Below, piece after piece: positions 7,953 to 16,989 of a stretch of 64,000 nucleotides of DNA. Numbering within the stretch: position 1 is the first letter of the stretch; each line of letters starts with the position of its first letter. The notes beneath the pieces were generated by a model. It saw only the letters and a list, made by a program, of their open reading frames with translations. It searched no databases and was not told where the DNA came from. Position numbers and translations under genes: made by a program. This DNA comes from Amycolatopsis camponoti (GTDB taxonomy: Bacteria; Actinomycetota; Actinomycetes; Mycobacteriales; Pseudonocardiaceae), in the NCBI RefSeq assembly GCF_902497555.1, contig NZ_CABVGP010000001.1:1364001-1428000 (forward strand), given 5' to 3'.

Positions 7953-8552
7953 TTACCTCTGCTGCACCTCGGCGGCGGCCGCTTTGGCTTCGTCGCTGGT
8001 CGGGCCCGGTTGGGGGACGAAGGCCACGCGCCGGTAGTAGTCGAGTTCGCCGATGGATTCCTTGATGTCGGCGAGCGCCCGGTGCGCGAGACCCTTCTCC
8101 GGCTTGGCGTAGTAGATCCGCGGGTACCAGCGGCGGACGAGCTCCTTGACGGAGGACACGTCGACCAGGCGGTAGTGGAGGTAGGCGTCGAGCTCCGGCA
8201 TGTCGCGCGAGATGAAGCCGCGGTCGGTGGCGATCGAGTTGCCGGCGAGCGGCGCGGTGCCCGCTTCGGGGACGTGCTCGCGGATGTACTCGAGGACGCG
8301 GCTTTCGGCCTCTTCGAGCGTGACGGTGGAGGCGCGGACCTCTTCGGTGAGGCCGGAGTGGGCGTGCATCTCGCGGACGACGTCGGGCATCCCGGCGAGT
8401 TTTTCCTCGTCGGCGTGAATGACGATGTCGACTCCGTCGCCGAGCACGTTCAGCTCCGCGTCGGTGACGAGTGCGGCGATTTCGATCAACGCTTCCTTGC
8501 CGAGGTCGAGCCCCGTCATTTCGCAGTCGATCCAGACTAGGCGGTCGGTCAC
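7953..8552 (-). CDS. orn: oligoribonuclease
   Basis: A 199-residue DEDDh 3'-5' exoribonuclease that clears two- to five-nucleotide RNAs and pGpG. It begins [16 protein letters not shown], with metal ligands Asp9 and Glu11. [16 protein letters not shown] holds the second Asp region, and [14 protein letters not shown] holds the His and Asp of Exo III. Length and motifs fit bacterial Orn throughout. The start is GTG at 8552. It is divergent from the HerA-like gene, with a spacer of about 100 bp. Confidence 0.97.
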   Translation of the reverse strand: MTDRLVWIDCEMTGLDLGKEALIEIAALVTDAELNVLGDGVDIVIHADEEKLAGMPDVVREMHAHSGLTEEVRASTVTLEEAESRVLEYIREHVPEAGTAPLAGNSIATDRGFISRDMPELDAYLHYRLVDVSSVKELVRRWYPRIYYAKPEKGLAHRALADIKESIGELDYYRRVAFVPQPGPTSDEAKAAAAEVQQR

Positions 8553-8654
8553 CTGGTGACCCTAACCCGACACGGGGATGAGAGGGGCGTTACCTGCGCG
8601 TACGGCGCGTTACGCTCGCGGTGTGGTGCAGGACACACGATCGGGGAGCAGCGA

Positions 8655-10190
8655 GTGACGGAGCAGGGGTCGCCGGCGAGCGAGATCGCCGCCGGTTATG
8701 CGAGTGAGGGTGCCGCGCTGGAGCTGGGCGCGGTGGTGATCGACGGCAAGACGGACGCCGCGGCCGCGGTGCGCCTGCCGCTGGCGACGCTGAACCGGCA
8801 CGGCCTGGTCGCGGGGGCGACGGGGACGGGCAAGACGAAGACGCTGCAGCTGATCGCGGAGCAACTGTCGGCGGCCGGGGTGCCGGTGGTGCTCGCGGAC
8901 GTGAAGGGCGACCTGTCCGGGCTGGCCGCGGCCGGCGAGGCGAACGACAAGGTCGGCAAGCGCTCGCAGGAGCTGGGTGACGACTGGGCGGGCACGGCCT
9001 ACCCGGTGCAGTTCCTGTCGCTGGGCACGGGCGGGAAGGGCTCGCCGATCCGGGCGACGATCACGAGCTTCGGGCCGGTGCTGCTGTCGAAGGTGCTCGG
9101 GCTCAACGAGACGCAGGAGTCCACGCTCGGGCTGATCTTCCACTGGGCCGACCAGCGCGGCCTGGCGCTGCTGGACACCAAGGACCTCCGGTCGGTGATC
9201 ACGCACCTGACCAGCGACGAGGGCAAGGCGGACCTCAAGGGCATCGGCGGGGTGTCGGCCGCGACAGCCGGGGTGATCCTGCGCGCGCTGTCGAACCTGG
9301 AGGCCCAGGGCGGCGAGGACTTCTTCGGCGAGCCGGAGCTGGACGTCCACGACCTGATGCGCGACCGCGACGGCAAGGGCGTCGTCACGCTGCTGGAGCT
9401 GGACAACCTCCAGGCGAAGCCGGCGCTGTTCTCGACGTTCCTCATGTGGCTGCTGGCCGAGCTGTTCGAGGAGCTGCCCGAAGAGGGCGATCTCGACCAG
9501 CCGAAGCTCGTGTTCTTCTTCGACGAGGCGCACCTGCTCTTCAACGACGCGTCGAAGGCGTTCCTCGAGCGCATCGAGCAGACCGTGAAGCTGATCCGGT
9601 CGAAGGGCGTCGGCGTGTTCTTCTGCACGCAGCTGCCCACCGACATCCCGAACAACGTCCTTTCGCAGCTGGGCGCGCGGATCCAGCACGCGCTGCGGGC
9701 GTTCACGCCGGACGACCAGGCGGCGCTGGCCAAGACGGTCAAGACCTACCCGAAGACGAAGTTCTACGAGCTCGACACGGCGTTGACGTCGCTGGGCATC
9801 GGCGAGGCGATCGTCACGGTGCTGTCGGAGCGGGGCGCGCCGACGCCGGTGGCGTGGACGCGGCTGCGGGCGCCGCGGTCGAAGATGGGTTCGATCGGTC
9901 CGGAAGCCGTCGCCGCCGCGGTCGCTTCGTCGGACCTGCACGCGAAGTACGCCGAGACGATCGACCGTGAGTCGGCGTACGAGAAGCTGGCCGCGAAGAT
10001 CCCTCCAGCCGCCCCCGCGCCGGAGACCGATGCGCCTCCGCCGGCTCCTGCTCCGGAAAAAGAGAAGGACGAGCCCGGCCTCATCGCGTCGGCGATGAAG
10101 AACCCGGCCGTGAAGTCATTCATGCGGTCCGCCGCGAGCGCGCTGGGCCGGGAGATCACGCGCGGACTGTTCGGCAACCGGAAGCGATGA
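8655..10190 (+). CDS. HerA-like P-loop ATPase (DUF853)
   Basis: A 511-residue protein of the DUF853/HerA-helicase-like family. Walker A is GATGTGKT at residues 54-61, followed by LIAEQLSAAGVPVVLADVKGDLSG. Walker B is LVFFFDEAHLLF, and the sensor region reads VGVFFCTQLPTDIPNNVL. The last 110 residues hold a Pro/Glu/Lys-rich linker and a basic tail typical of the family. It probably acts on DNA or RNA, but the in vivo role of DUF853 proteins is not settled. The GTG at 8655 follows GGGAG. There is no nearby NurA-like nuclease. Confidence 0.9.
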   Translation: MTEQGSPASEIAAGYASEGAALELGAVVIDGKTDAAAAVRLPLATLNRHGLVAGATGTGKTKTLQLIAEQLSAAGVPVVLADVKGDLSGLAAAGEANDKVGKRSQELGDDWAGTAYPVQFLSLGTGGKGSPIRATITSFGPVLLSKVLGLNETQESTLGLIFHWADQRGLALLDTKDLRSVITHLTSDEGKADLKGIGGVSAATAGVILRALSNLEAQGGEDFFGEPELDVHDLMRDRDGKGVVTLLELDNLQAKPALFSTFLMWLLAELFEELPEEGDLDQPKLVFFFDEAHLLFNDASKAFLERIEQTVKLIRSKGVGVFFCTQLPTDIPNNVLSQLGARIQHALRAFTPDDQAALAKTVKTYPKTKFYELDTALTSLGIGEAIVTVLSERGAPTPVAWTRLRAPRSKMGSIGPEAVAAAVASSDLHAKYAETIDRESAYEKLAAKIPPAAPAPETDAPPPAPAPEKEKDEPGLIASAMKNPAVKSFMRSAASALGREITRGLFGNRKR

Positions 10191-10261
10191 GGAATACCTG
10201 ACGCGTTCTGTCAGGTATGGCTGCGATGCTCGGCTCACCTTCGAGACAGGGGAAACCAGCC

Positions 10262-10639
10262 ATGACCAGCACTGCCACCGCGTCGTTCGTCCTCGATGAG
10301 TGGGCGCCGCAGGCGACCGACGAGGCCGCGGGCACGGAGTTCGCCCGGGTGGCGATCGCCAAGACGTTCACCGGAGCGGTCGAAGGGACCAGCACCGTCG
10401 AAATGCTGACGGCGTCCAACGCGACTTCGCGCGCGTACGTCGGCTTCGAGCGTCTCACCGTCTCGGTCGACGGCCGCAAGGGCGCCTTCGTCCTGCACCA
10501 CTCGGCGGACGAGTCCGGCCTGACGCTGAAGATCGTCACCGGCTCGGGCTCGGGTGAGCTGACCGGGATCTCCGGCACGGCGGACATCGAGATGGACGCC
10601 GAGCGGAACCACACCTTCACGCTCACCTACGAGCTGTAG
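10262..10639 (+). CDS. DUF3224 domain protein
   Basis: A 125-residue single-domain protein matching the DUF3224 family, a beta-barrel fold related to allene oxide cyclase-like barrels: TATASFVLDEWAPQ, then FARVAIAKTFTGAVEGTSTVEML, and ending GTADIEMDAERNHTFTLTYEL. Its biochemical role is unknown; members are usually single copy in actinobacteria. The ATG follows AGGGGA. It is monocistronic, with a strong terminator right after its stop. Confidence 0.88.
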   Translation: MTSTATASFVLDEWAPQATDEAAGTEFARVAIAKTFTGAVEGTSTVEMLTASNATSRAYVGFERLTVSVDGRKGAFVLHHSADESGLTLKIVTGSGSGELTGISGTADIEMDAERNHTFTLTYEL

Positions 10640-10645
10640 ACAGCG

Positions 10646-10692
10646 CGAAGGCCGTTTCGAGAGCCCCCGATTGACTCTCGAAACGGCCTTCG
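10646..10692. terminator. bidirectional terminator between DUF3224 gene and HtrA-like gene
   Basis: A perfect 18-bp stem (10646-10663 with 10675-10692; arms begin CGAAGGCCGTTTCGAGAG) closes an 11-nt loop. It sits between two convergent genes and should stop transcription from both sides. There is no clear T run. Confidence 0.85.
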
Positions 10693-10753
10693 CCGTTCCC
10701 CGCTCCCCGAAAGCGGGTGGGACGGACCGCCCCGACCACGGCCCGTCCGCGTC

Positions 10754-11776
10754 CTAGTTGTTCACGATCTGGTCGACGATCTTCTTGGCGTCGTTGATCG
10801 GGATGGCGAAGCCGATCCCGACGCTGCCGGCCGAGCCGTTGGCCGAGGCCGTCGGGCTGTAGAGGGCCGAGTTGATGCCGATGACGTTGCCCTGGGCGTC
10901 GACCAGCGCGCCGCCGGAGTTGCCCTGGTTGATCGAGGCGTCCGTCTGGATCGCGGTGTAGCTCGGCGCGTTCTCGGACTGGTTCGAGGTCCGGCTGAAG
11001 GGCGACTGCTGTTGCTGCTGGCCCTGGCCGATGTCGGACAGGTTCCGGTTGAGCGCGCTGACGATGCCGGTCGTGACGGTGTTCTGCAGCCCGCCCGGTG
11101 AGCCGATCGCCACGACCTCCTGGCCGACGACGAGCTTGCTCGAGTCGCCCAGCGACGCCGCCGTCAACCCGCTGGCGTTCTGCGCCTGGACCACCGCGAT
11201 GTCCGCCTTGGTGTCCGCGCCGACCACGTTCGCCTGGTACTTCTTGCCGTCGGACGTCGTGATCACGACGTTCTGGGCGCCGTCGACGACGTGCGCGTTG
11301 GTCAGGATCCGGCCGTCCGAGGTGAGGATGACGCCGGAGCCGATGGCCTCGCCCTGCCCGGTGGTGACGTTGATCTGGACCACGCTCGGCGTGACCTTCG
11401 CCGCGACGCCGCTGACGTCGCCGGAGGTCGAGTTCGAGACCGTCTGCCCGTTCGCGGCCGGCGTGGTCACCGACGTCGTCGCGCCGTCCGCCGAGTTCGT
11501 GGTGAGCCCGACGATCGCGGCGCCGCCGACGCCGCCGACCAGCGCGGCACCGAGGGCGGTCGCGCTGACGATCATCGCGACGCGGCCGCCCTTGCGCGGC
11601 TTGGTCTTCACCGCCGTCGGCGCCTGCTGCTGGGTGAACAGAGGGTTCGGCGCGGCCTGGTGCTGGTAGCCGTACTGCGGCTGCTGCTGCGCGTACGGCC
11701 CGTACTGCTGGGTGCTGTGGTGCGGCTGGTGCCCACCGGGTGAGGCGGGGCCGGGCCGACTCTCGTTCTCGGTCAT
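10754..11776 (-). CDS. membrane-anchored S1C serine protease (HtrA/DegP-like, no PDZ)
   Basis: A 340-residue trypsin-like protease. The N-terminal 60 residues are rich in Gln, Pro and His and probably cytoplasmic. One membrane span follows (about 66-92, after the basic RKGGR), then the extracytoplasmic protease domain (125-340). The catalytic triad is His162 (TNAHVV), Asp192 (KADIAVV) and Ser287 (GNSGGA). A Gln run (QGQQQQQ) lies in an active-site loop. No PDZ domain follows; the protein ends at VDQIVNN, so it is shorter than PepD or HtrA. It probably handles envelope protein quality control. Confidence 0.93.
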   Translation of the reverse strand: MTENESRPGPASPGGHQPHHSTQQYGPYAQQQPQYGYQHQAAPNPLFTQQQAPTAVKTKPRKGGRVAMIVSATALGAALVGGVGGAAIVGLTTNSADGATTSVTTPAANGQTVSNSTSGDVSGVAAKVTPSVVQINVTTGQGEAIGSGVILTSDGRILTNAHVVDGAQNVVITTSDGKKYQANVVGADTKADIAVVQAQNASGLTAASLGDSSKLVVGQEVVAIGSPGGLQNTVTTGIVSALNRNLSDIGQGQQQQQSPFSRTSNQSENAPSYTAIQTDASINQGNSGGALVDAQGNVIGINSALYSPTASANGSAGSVGIGFAIPINDAKKIVDQIVNN

Positions 11777-11874
11777 GGGACCAGATTCGCGCCTGTGCTT
11801 GTGAACAACCTGTGGAAATACCTCAGGCTTTGCTGAGAAGAATCAGCTGAGAAAACTCAGCAAATCCTCAGGCG

Positions 11875-13197
11875 TCAGGCGAAGAACGACGGCACGTCCA
11901 GTGCGCCTCCCGCGACCTCGAACTCGTCGTGGACGGCTTTCCGCAGCTCGGCGTCCCCCAGGTAGTCGGCGGCGGTCAGGGCCAGGCCCAGTGCGCCGTC
12001 GCGGACACCCGCGTCGCCCGTCTCCGAACCGGCCGCGGCCGCGAACTCCTTGGTGTGCAAGGCGACCGTCGGGCCCGAGACCGCGAGCATGGGGTGCAGC
12101 GCGGGCATCCGGTACGACAGGTTGCCCAGGTCCGTCGATCCCGTGAGCGACTCGGGGACGATGCCCGGCGGCAGCGGCTTGCGGCCGGTGCCCACCTGGT
12201 TGGCCGTCCACCGGCCGGCGAGCGCGGTGTTGAACCGGATCGGCAGGTAGGCGGCCTGGGCGTCCCAGGTCAGCTCGACACCGCAGCCGGTCATCGCCGC
12301 CGCGCCTTCCGCGATCGACGTCATGCGCGCGGCGAGGTCGCGCAGCGTGTCGGGGGACTGGGAACGGAGGTAGAACAGCAGTGCGGCCCGTTCCGGGATG
12401 ACGTTCGGCCGGGCGCCGCCGTCGGTGAAGATGCCGTGGACGCGGTCGCTCTGCGGGAGTTGCTGGCGCAGCGCCGAGACGCCCTGGTAGGCCGCGACGG
12501 CGGCGTCGAGCGCGTTGCGGCCCATGAACGGCTGGGCGCTCGCGTGGGCGCCGACGCCGTGGAAGACCATCTCCAGCTGACGCCGCCCGAGGAACGGGTG
12601 CAGCGCGATGTCGTGGCTGAACGGGTGCAGCATGATCACCGCGTCGACGTCGTCGAACACGCCGGCGCGGGCGAGGATCTCCTTGCCGCCACCGCCTTCC
12701 TCGGCCGGGGTGCCGATCAGGCTGACCCGGCCGCCGAGCCGCTCGGCGACGGTCGCGGCGCCGAGGAAGCCGCCCGCGGCGGTCGTGCAGATGACGTTGT
12801 GACCGCACGCGTGGCCGAGACCGGGGAGCGCGTCGTACTCGGCGAGGACGGCGATGTGCGGGCCATCCTGTTCGGGCGTGCTGACGCGCAACGCGGTGTC
12901 GAGGCCGCCGACTCCGACGGTCGCCTCGTGGCCGTGGCGGTTCAGGAGGTCCGCCAGGGCCCGCACCGAACGGTGCTCGGCGAACCCCTCCTCGGGGTGG
13001 GCGTGCAGATCTTGGCTCAACGCCACCAGATCGGGTGAACTGCGCTCGACGGCGGCGGTCACCTCGGCCCGCGTCGCCTCGTCCGCGCCGGGGTGCGGCG
13101 AGGACAGCGGTTCGGCGGCCGCGACGGCGTCGGCGGTCGCCTCGACCAGGGAACGCAGGTAGCTGTCGTCGGGCGGGACGGGCTCGTGGTGGGTCAT
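11875..13197 (-). CDS. M20-family amidohydrolase/peptidase
   Basis: A 440-residue zinc amidohydrolase of the M20D type (amino-acylase, carboxypeptidase or AbgB-like). RDLHAHPEEG-like text is at 63-71 (QDLHAHPEEG), YDALPGLGHACGHN at 121-134 and GTPAEEGGGGK at 162-172, all metal-site signatures. A dimerisation domain (about 190-310) splits the catalytic domain as usual. The start at ATG 13197 gives a leader of about 50 residues before the catalytic core, a little longer than normal. Such enzymes cleave N-acyl amino acids or amide conjugates; the substrate is not evident. Confidence 0.9.
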   Translation of the reverse strand: MTHHEPVPPDDSYLRSLVEATADAVAAAEPLSSPHPGADEATRAEVTAAVERSSPDLVALSQDLHAHPEEGFAEHRSVRALADLLNRHGHEATVGVGGLDTALRVSTPEQDGPHIAVLAEYDALPGLGHACGHNVICTTAAGGFLGAATVAERLGGRVSLIGTPAEEGGGGKEILARAGVFDDVDAVIMLHPFSHDIALHPFLGRRQLEMVFHGVGAHASAQPFMGRNALDAAVAAYQGVSALRQQLPQSDRVHGIFTDGGARPNVIPERAALLFYLRSQSPDTLRDLAARMTSIAEGAAAMTGCGVELTWDAQAAYLPIRFNTALAGRWTANQVGTGRKPLPPGIVPESLTGSTDLGNLSYRMPALHPMLAVSGPTVALHTKEFAAAAGSETGDAGVRDGALGLALTAADYLGDAELRKAVHDEFEVAGGALDVPSFFA

Positions 13198-13236
13198 GGG
13201 GCGATGCTAACCGCAGACTCCGACAATCCGCGGTGC

Positions 13237-13989
13237 TCAGCTCAGCCGGCCCGCCACGATCTGCGTGACGCCGGCGTACCGCTCGGTGATCCCGGCGAAG
13301 CCGCGGGCGCGCAGGCTCGCGGCGATCTCGCCGCGGTCGAACATCCGCTGCCCGCTCAGGATCCCGCCGACGGACTCCGCGACTCGCGCGGGTTGCCAGC
13401 CACGCCGGGCGCTCGTGAGCAGCACGATCCGGCCGCCGGGCCGCAGTACGCGCGCGAAGGAGTCCAACGCGGTTTCGGGCTCGGCGAACATGTGGAGGGC
13501 GGCGAAGCAGCAGATACCGTCCACAGTGGACGCTTTCAGTGGGAGGTGCACAGCGTCCGCGCGCAGGTAGGCGACGGAGGTCGGTCCGCCCTCGGCGACG
13601 GCTTTGGCGAGCATGGTGCGCGCGCCGTCGAGGCCGATGGCGAGCCCGCCCGGGCCGACGGCCGCGCCGAACGCGCGCGTGAACCGGCCGGTGCCGCAGG
13701 CGACGTCGAGCGCGGTGTCACCGGGTTTCAGGTCGAGGAGCTTGGTCGCGAGCTTGATTTCGCCCGCCATGCTCGGTCCGAGGGGTCCTTTGAGCGCGCG
13801 GCCGAGCGCGGGGCGCCAGTACCGCTCGTAGACCCGCGGGAGGAGGGTGGTGCGCATCAGGCGCTGGGTGAGACCGGTCGGCGGGCCCGCCTGGCGGACG
13901 GCGCCCAGCAGGTCGAGGTAGCCGTCTTCGGTCTTCGCGGGCGTCTCGAGCAGGTCTTCGAGGCGTTCGGTGGCGGTCTTCGTGCGCAT
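13237..13989 (-). CDS. class I SAM-dependent methyltransferase
   Basis: A 250-residue methyltransferase of the UbiE/Methyltransf_11 type. Motif I is LDVACGTGRFTRAFG at about residues 91-105. Later come IGLDGARTML, DAVHLPLKASTVDGICCFAALHM and RVLRPGGRIVLLTSAR, a full set of SAM-binding motifs. The ATG at 13989 is preceded by GAGGAGAGC. The substrate is unknown. The STVD codons at 13519-13531 form a perfect GTCCAC-N-GTGGAC palindrome that recurs elsewhere in this DNA. Confidence 0.9.
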   Translation of the reverse strand: MRTKTATERLEDLLETPAKTEDGYLDLLGAVRQAGPPTGLTQRLMRTTLLPRVYERYWRPALGRALKGPLGPSMAGEIKLATKLLDLKPGDTALDVACGTGRFTRAFGAAVGPGGLAIGLDGARTMLAKAVAEGGPTSVAYLRADAVHLPLKASTVDGICCFAALHMFAEPETALDSFARVLRPGGRIVLLTSARRGWQPARVAESVGGILSGQRMFDRGEIAASLRARGFAGITERYAGVTQIVAGRLS

Positions 13990-14131
13990 TGCTCTCCTCT
14001 CGGATACCGGCAGTATGTCAAATCTGGGCCACTCGAACGAGTGAAGAATCCGCGGGCTCAGGCGTTCGAGCCCGGAATTGTCGGTGCCGCTGCCTAGCGT
14101 CGCAGGCAAGACCCCGATCCGAGGAGGACAG

Positions 14132-15034
14132 ATGACGATTTCCCTGCTGGGCAGTGAGATCACGGTGCACGGCGAGTTCGACCTGGCGGCGGCGGCCCGG
14201 TTCCTGACCGGGTTCGCGCCCGCCGGCCGGCCGGAAGCGGAGCCCGGCGCACTCCGGGTGGCGTTCCCGCTCGACGGCGAGTGGACACCGGTGGGAGCGG
14301 TCCTGCGCCAGAGATCGCCCGGCGAGGTCGCGGTGGAGGTCCACGGCCCGCCCGCACAGGCGGACGCGGTGCTGGCGCAGGTGCGGAGGATGTGTTCGCT
14401 GGACGTCGACGGCGCCGGGTTCGAGGAGGTCGGCGCCCGCGACCCGGTGGTCTCCCTGGCGCAGGGGATGCATCCGGGATTGCGGCCGGTCTTGTTCGCG
14501 TCCCCGTACGAGGCGGCGTGCTGGGCGGTGCTGAGCCACCGGATCTGGATGACCCAGGCGGTCCGGCTGCGCCGCCGCCTCGCCGAGCGCCACGGAACGG
14601 AGGTCGACGTCGGCGGTACCGTGCTGACGACGTTCCCGGCGCCGGCGGTGCTGGCGAAGCTGGAGTACCTGCCGGGCTTGTCGGGCCCGAAGATGCAGCG
14701 CCTGCGAGCAATAGCCGAGGCGGCGGCGGACGGCCTGCTCGACGCGGCGACGTTGCGGGCGATGCCGGCGGACGAAGCGCTGAAACAGCTGCAGCTGTTG
14801 CCGGGGATAGGCCGCTTCAGCGCGGAGCTGATCCTGATCCGCGGCGCCGGCCACCCGGACGTGTTCCCCCGAGCGGAGACCCGCCTCCACGAGATCATGC
14901 GCGACGCGTACCACCTCCCGGAGGCGGGAGTGGAGGAGCTGACGGAGATCGCCGAGGCGTGGGCCCCGTTCCGGAGCTGGGTGTCGTTCCTGTTCCGAGT
15001 GGAAGGCGAGGCCCGGATGAGGGAGTCCCGATGA
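14132..15034 (+). CDS. DNA-3-methyladenine glycosylase II (AlkA-like)
   Basis: A 300-residue base-excision repair glycosylase removing alkylated purines. The N-terminal 100 residues resemble the AlkA-type beta domain. The HhH-GPD core follows, with the hairpin LLPGIGRFSAELI at 222-234 and the catalytic Asp243 in GHPDVFPRAE. The Cys cluster of MutY/Nth is absent, as expected for AlkA. GAGGAGGAC precedes the ATG. It is divergent from the methyltransferase gene. No Ada domain is attached or adjacent. Confidence 0.9.
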   Translation: MTISLLGSEITVHGEFDLAAAARFLTGFAPAGRPEAEPGALRVAFPLDGEWTPVGAVLRQRSPGEVAVEVHGPPAQADAVLAQVRRMCSLDVDGAGFEEVGARDPVVSLAQGMHPGLRPVLFASPYEAACWAVLSHRIWMTQAVRLRRRLAERHGTEVDVGGTVLTTFPAPAVLAKLEYLPGLSGPKMQRLRAIAEAAADGLLDAATLRAMPADEALKQLQLLPGIGRFSAELILIRGAGHPDVFPRAETRLHEIMRDAYHLPEAGVEELTEIAEAWAPFRSWVSFLFRVEGEARMRESR

Positions 15035-15069
15035 CCTGACCAGCCGTGTTCTCGCTCGCCCGCTCACCG

Positions 15070-15180
15070 GTTCCGGCCCCGATCACGCGAGTTCCGGTTT
15101 CAAGCACGCGAGTTCCGGCCCCGATCACGCGAGTTCCGGTTTCACGCACGCGAGTTCCGGCCCCGCTCACGTGAGTTCCG
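15070..15180. repeat. 21-bp tandem repeat array (five full units plus a partial one)
   Basis: Five consecutive 21-bp units start at 15070, 15091, 15112, 15133 and 15154; a sixth begins at 15175 and breaks off. Each begins GTTCCGG and ends CACGCGA or CACGTGA. Units alternate between a CCCCGAT and a TTTCAAG type of centre, so the true period is 42 bp. The array lies just after the glycosylase stop and is probably non-coding. Because 21 is a multiple of 3, all frames stay open and give spurious reading frames. Confidence 0.9.
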
Positions 15181-16098
15181 GCTTCAGCCGCACCAGCAGG
15201 TTCCGCACGGACGCCGCGCCGCCGGCCATGCCGGCCCGCGTCGGCGGGCCGTTGCGCGGGCTGCGGCCTCGCCGCTGCGGCAGGGGTCGTTCCGGCTCAC
15301 CTCGTCGGAAGCCGAGTTCCGCGGCGGTGTGGCCAGCCGGTCGCCCGTGCCGAGCGCCACGTCAGTCCGTTCACCGTGAGCCCGGAAGCGGTGTCCCGCC
15401 CACACCACGACGAAAGGAGAACATATCGACCCAATATCGCGGAGCCGCCGAAACCCGCAGCGGTGTCGATCGCGCGGTTCAGGCACCGGCGAGAGAAGTC
15501 CGTCGCGCGCAGCGCCGAGTTCAGCAGACCCGGGTGCAGCCCGAACTCGCTCGCCGCGGTGTCCTCGGGCAGCGCGGGTCGGAGGTCCCTCACCGGCTCG
15601 ATTTCCGGCGAGCAGCGTCGGCGGCGGCCGCTTCGGGTGGGGTGCTCGTGGGCGGGTCGCTCGACCGGCCCGCGCGGGGTGTAGCTGCTCGCGAGCCGAC
15701 CGCGCGAGTGTCGAGCCGTCAGAGCTTTGCCTGCTGCGGCTCAGCTCGTCCGCCCTGCTTGGCCAGCGCCGAGCGGTGGCCCGGAACTGGAACTCGGGCC
15801 AAGCGCTCAGGCCTCGATGTCGCGGTCTGCGTCGGTGCGGCTGCAGCCGCACCGATCGTGCGAGCCCGGCGCCGGCGTCCTCGCTCGAAGCCGGTGCGCC
15901 ACTCCGCGGCGGACGAGCGCGAACAAGCAGCGCGAGCCGCCTGTCCCGGGCCCGGCGCCGCCGATGCCCCACCCGCACCCACCCCCGCGACCACACTCGC
16001 CGAGAAAAGAGACCGCATCGACCCAATACCGGAGCCGCCGAAAGCCACAGCACTGGGGACTCACCGTAGCCAGATATCGCCTGTGGTGAGGTGTCCGG
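15181..16098. other. intergenic block of about 0.9 kb with no supported gene
   Basis: All six frames give low-complexity Arg/Pro/Ala text without domain signatures. The block holds two diverged copies of a 34-36 bp sequence (15425-15460 and 16017-16050), beginning ATCGACCCAATA and containing GGAGCCGCCGAAA, each preceded by a purine-rich stretch. It may be a decayed gene pair or an array of small repeats. A short minus-strand stretch ending LLVRLKPELT at about 15170 is the most protein-like piece seen, but it has no support. Confidence 0.6.
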
Positions 16099-16872
16099 GT
16101 GAGCTCGCCCGTTCAACTCGCGCTCGGCGACCCGGCCGGTACCGGAACCGGTGCTGCCCTCCGCGCGGCTGCCGCCACTCCGTCGCTGCTCGAACAGGCC
16201 CAGACCCTGGCCGTGATCACCCTGGTCGCCGGTGGGGTGGCGCTGCTGGTCGTGCTGGTCGGGGGCAGCCCGTGGCGGCTGGCGCGCAACGGCGTCACCA
16301 TCGTGCACGAGGCCGGGCACGCCCTGGCCGCCGTGCTGGTCGGGCGGCGGCTACAGGGGATCAAGCTGCACTCGGACACCTCGGGCGTCACCGTCTCGCG
16401 CGGCAAGCCCGAGGGGCCGGGCATGGCCTTCACCGCGATGGCCGGTTACCTGGCGCCGTCGGTGCTCGGGCTGCTGTTCGCCAGCCTGCTGGATGCCGAC
16501 CTGGTCGGCACGGTCCTCGTGCTGATCGCGCTGCTGCTGCTCGGCGTGCTGGTGATGGTCCGCAACGCCTACGGGGTGTTCACCGTCGTCGCGAGCGCCT
16601 CGGTACTGGCGCTGGTCGCGTTCGTCGCGCCGGTCGAGGTGCAGGCTCCGTTCGGCTACCTCGTGACGTGGTTCCTGCTGTTCGGTGGCGTGCGGCCGGT
16701 GGTCGAGCTGCAGGTGAAGCGGCGGCGGGGCCGCGCCCGCGACTCCGACGCCGACCAGCTTGGTCGCCTCACCGCGGTGCCGCCGGTGCTGTGGGTGCTG
16801 GTCTTCGCCGTGGCGACGGTCAGCTGCCTCATCGCCGGCGGGCTGTGGCTGCTGGAGCCCGTGGCCGCCTGA
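16099..16872 (+). CDS. M50-family membrane metallopeptidase
   Basis: A 257-residue integral membrane protein of the M50B-like peptidase family. The zinc motif VHEAGHALAAV (His70, Glu71, His74) sits at the end of a membrane span. Four to five further hydrophobic spans follow, with a charged cytoplasmic loop KRRRGRARDSDADQLG near residue 208. Family members cleave substrates inside or next to the membrane, often in sporulation or stress signalling, but actinobacterial copies of this type are mostly uncharacterised. The start is GTG 16099. Confidence 0.85.
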   Translation: MSSPVQLALGDPAGTGTGAALRAAAATPSLLEQAQTLAVITLVAGGVALLVVLVGGSPWRLARNGVTIVHEAGHALAAVLVGRRLQGIKLHSDTSGVTVSRGKPEGPGMAFTAMAGYLAPSVLGLLFASLLDADLVGTVLVLIALLLLGVLVMVRNAYGVFTVVASASVLALVAFVAPVEVQAPFGYLVTWFLLFGGVRPVVELQVKRRRGRARDSDADQLGRLTAVPPVLWVLVFAVATVSCLIAGGLWLLEPVAA

Positions 16873-16989
16873 CCGCGCGGCAGCCGGGCGGGTGACGGCC
16901 CTGGTGGCGACGCCGGGGCCGGTGGACCTCGTGACCACGCCCATGCGGCAAACTGGTCTCTCGCTGGTCCGCGCGGAGGGAGACGAACG

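Noticed and set aside
14895-15170. Apparent small protein with TRVxGAGTRVxETG repeats
   Set aside because: Produced by the 21-bp tandem DNA repeat, whose length keeps all frames open. No ribosome site or family.
15070-15180. Possible CRISPR array at the tandem repeats
   Set aside because: Units are contiguous with no unique spacers and there are no cas genes in the window.
15184-16320. Long minus-strand open frame across the gene-free block
   Set aside because: Arg/Pro/Ala-rich low-complexity text with no domain, crossing into the M50 gene. Typical of a high-G+C shadow frame.
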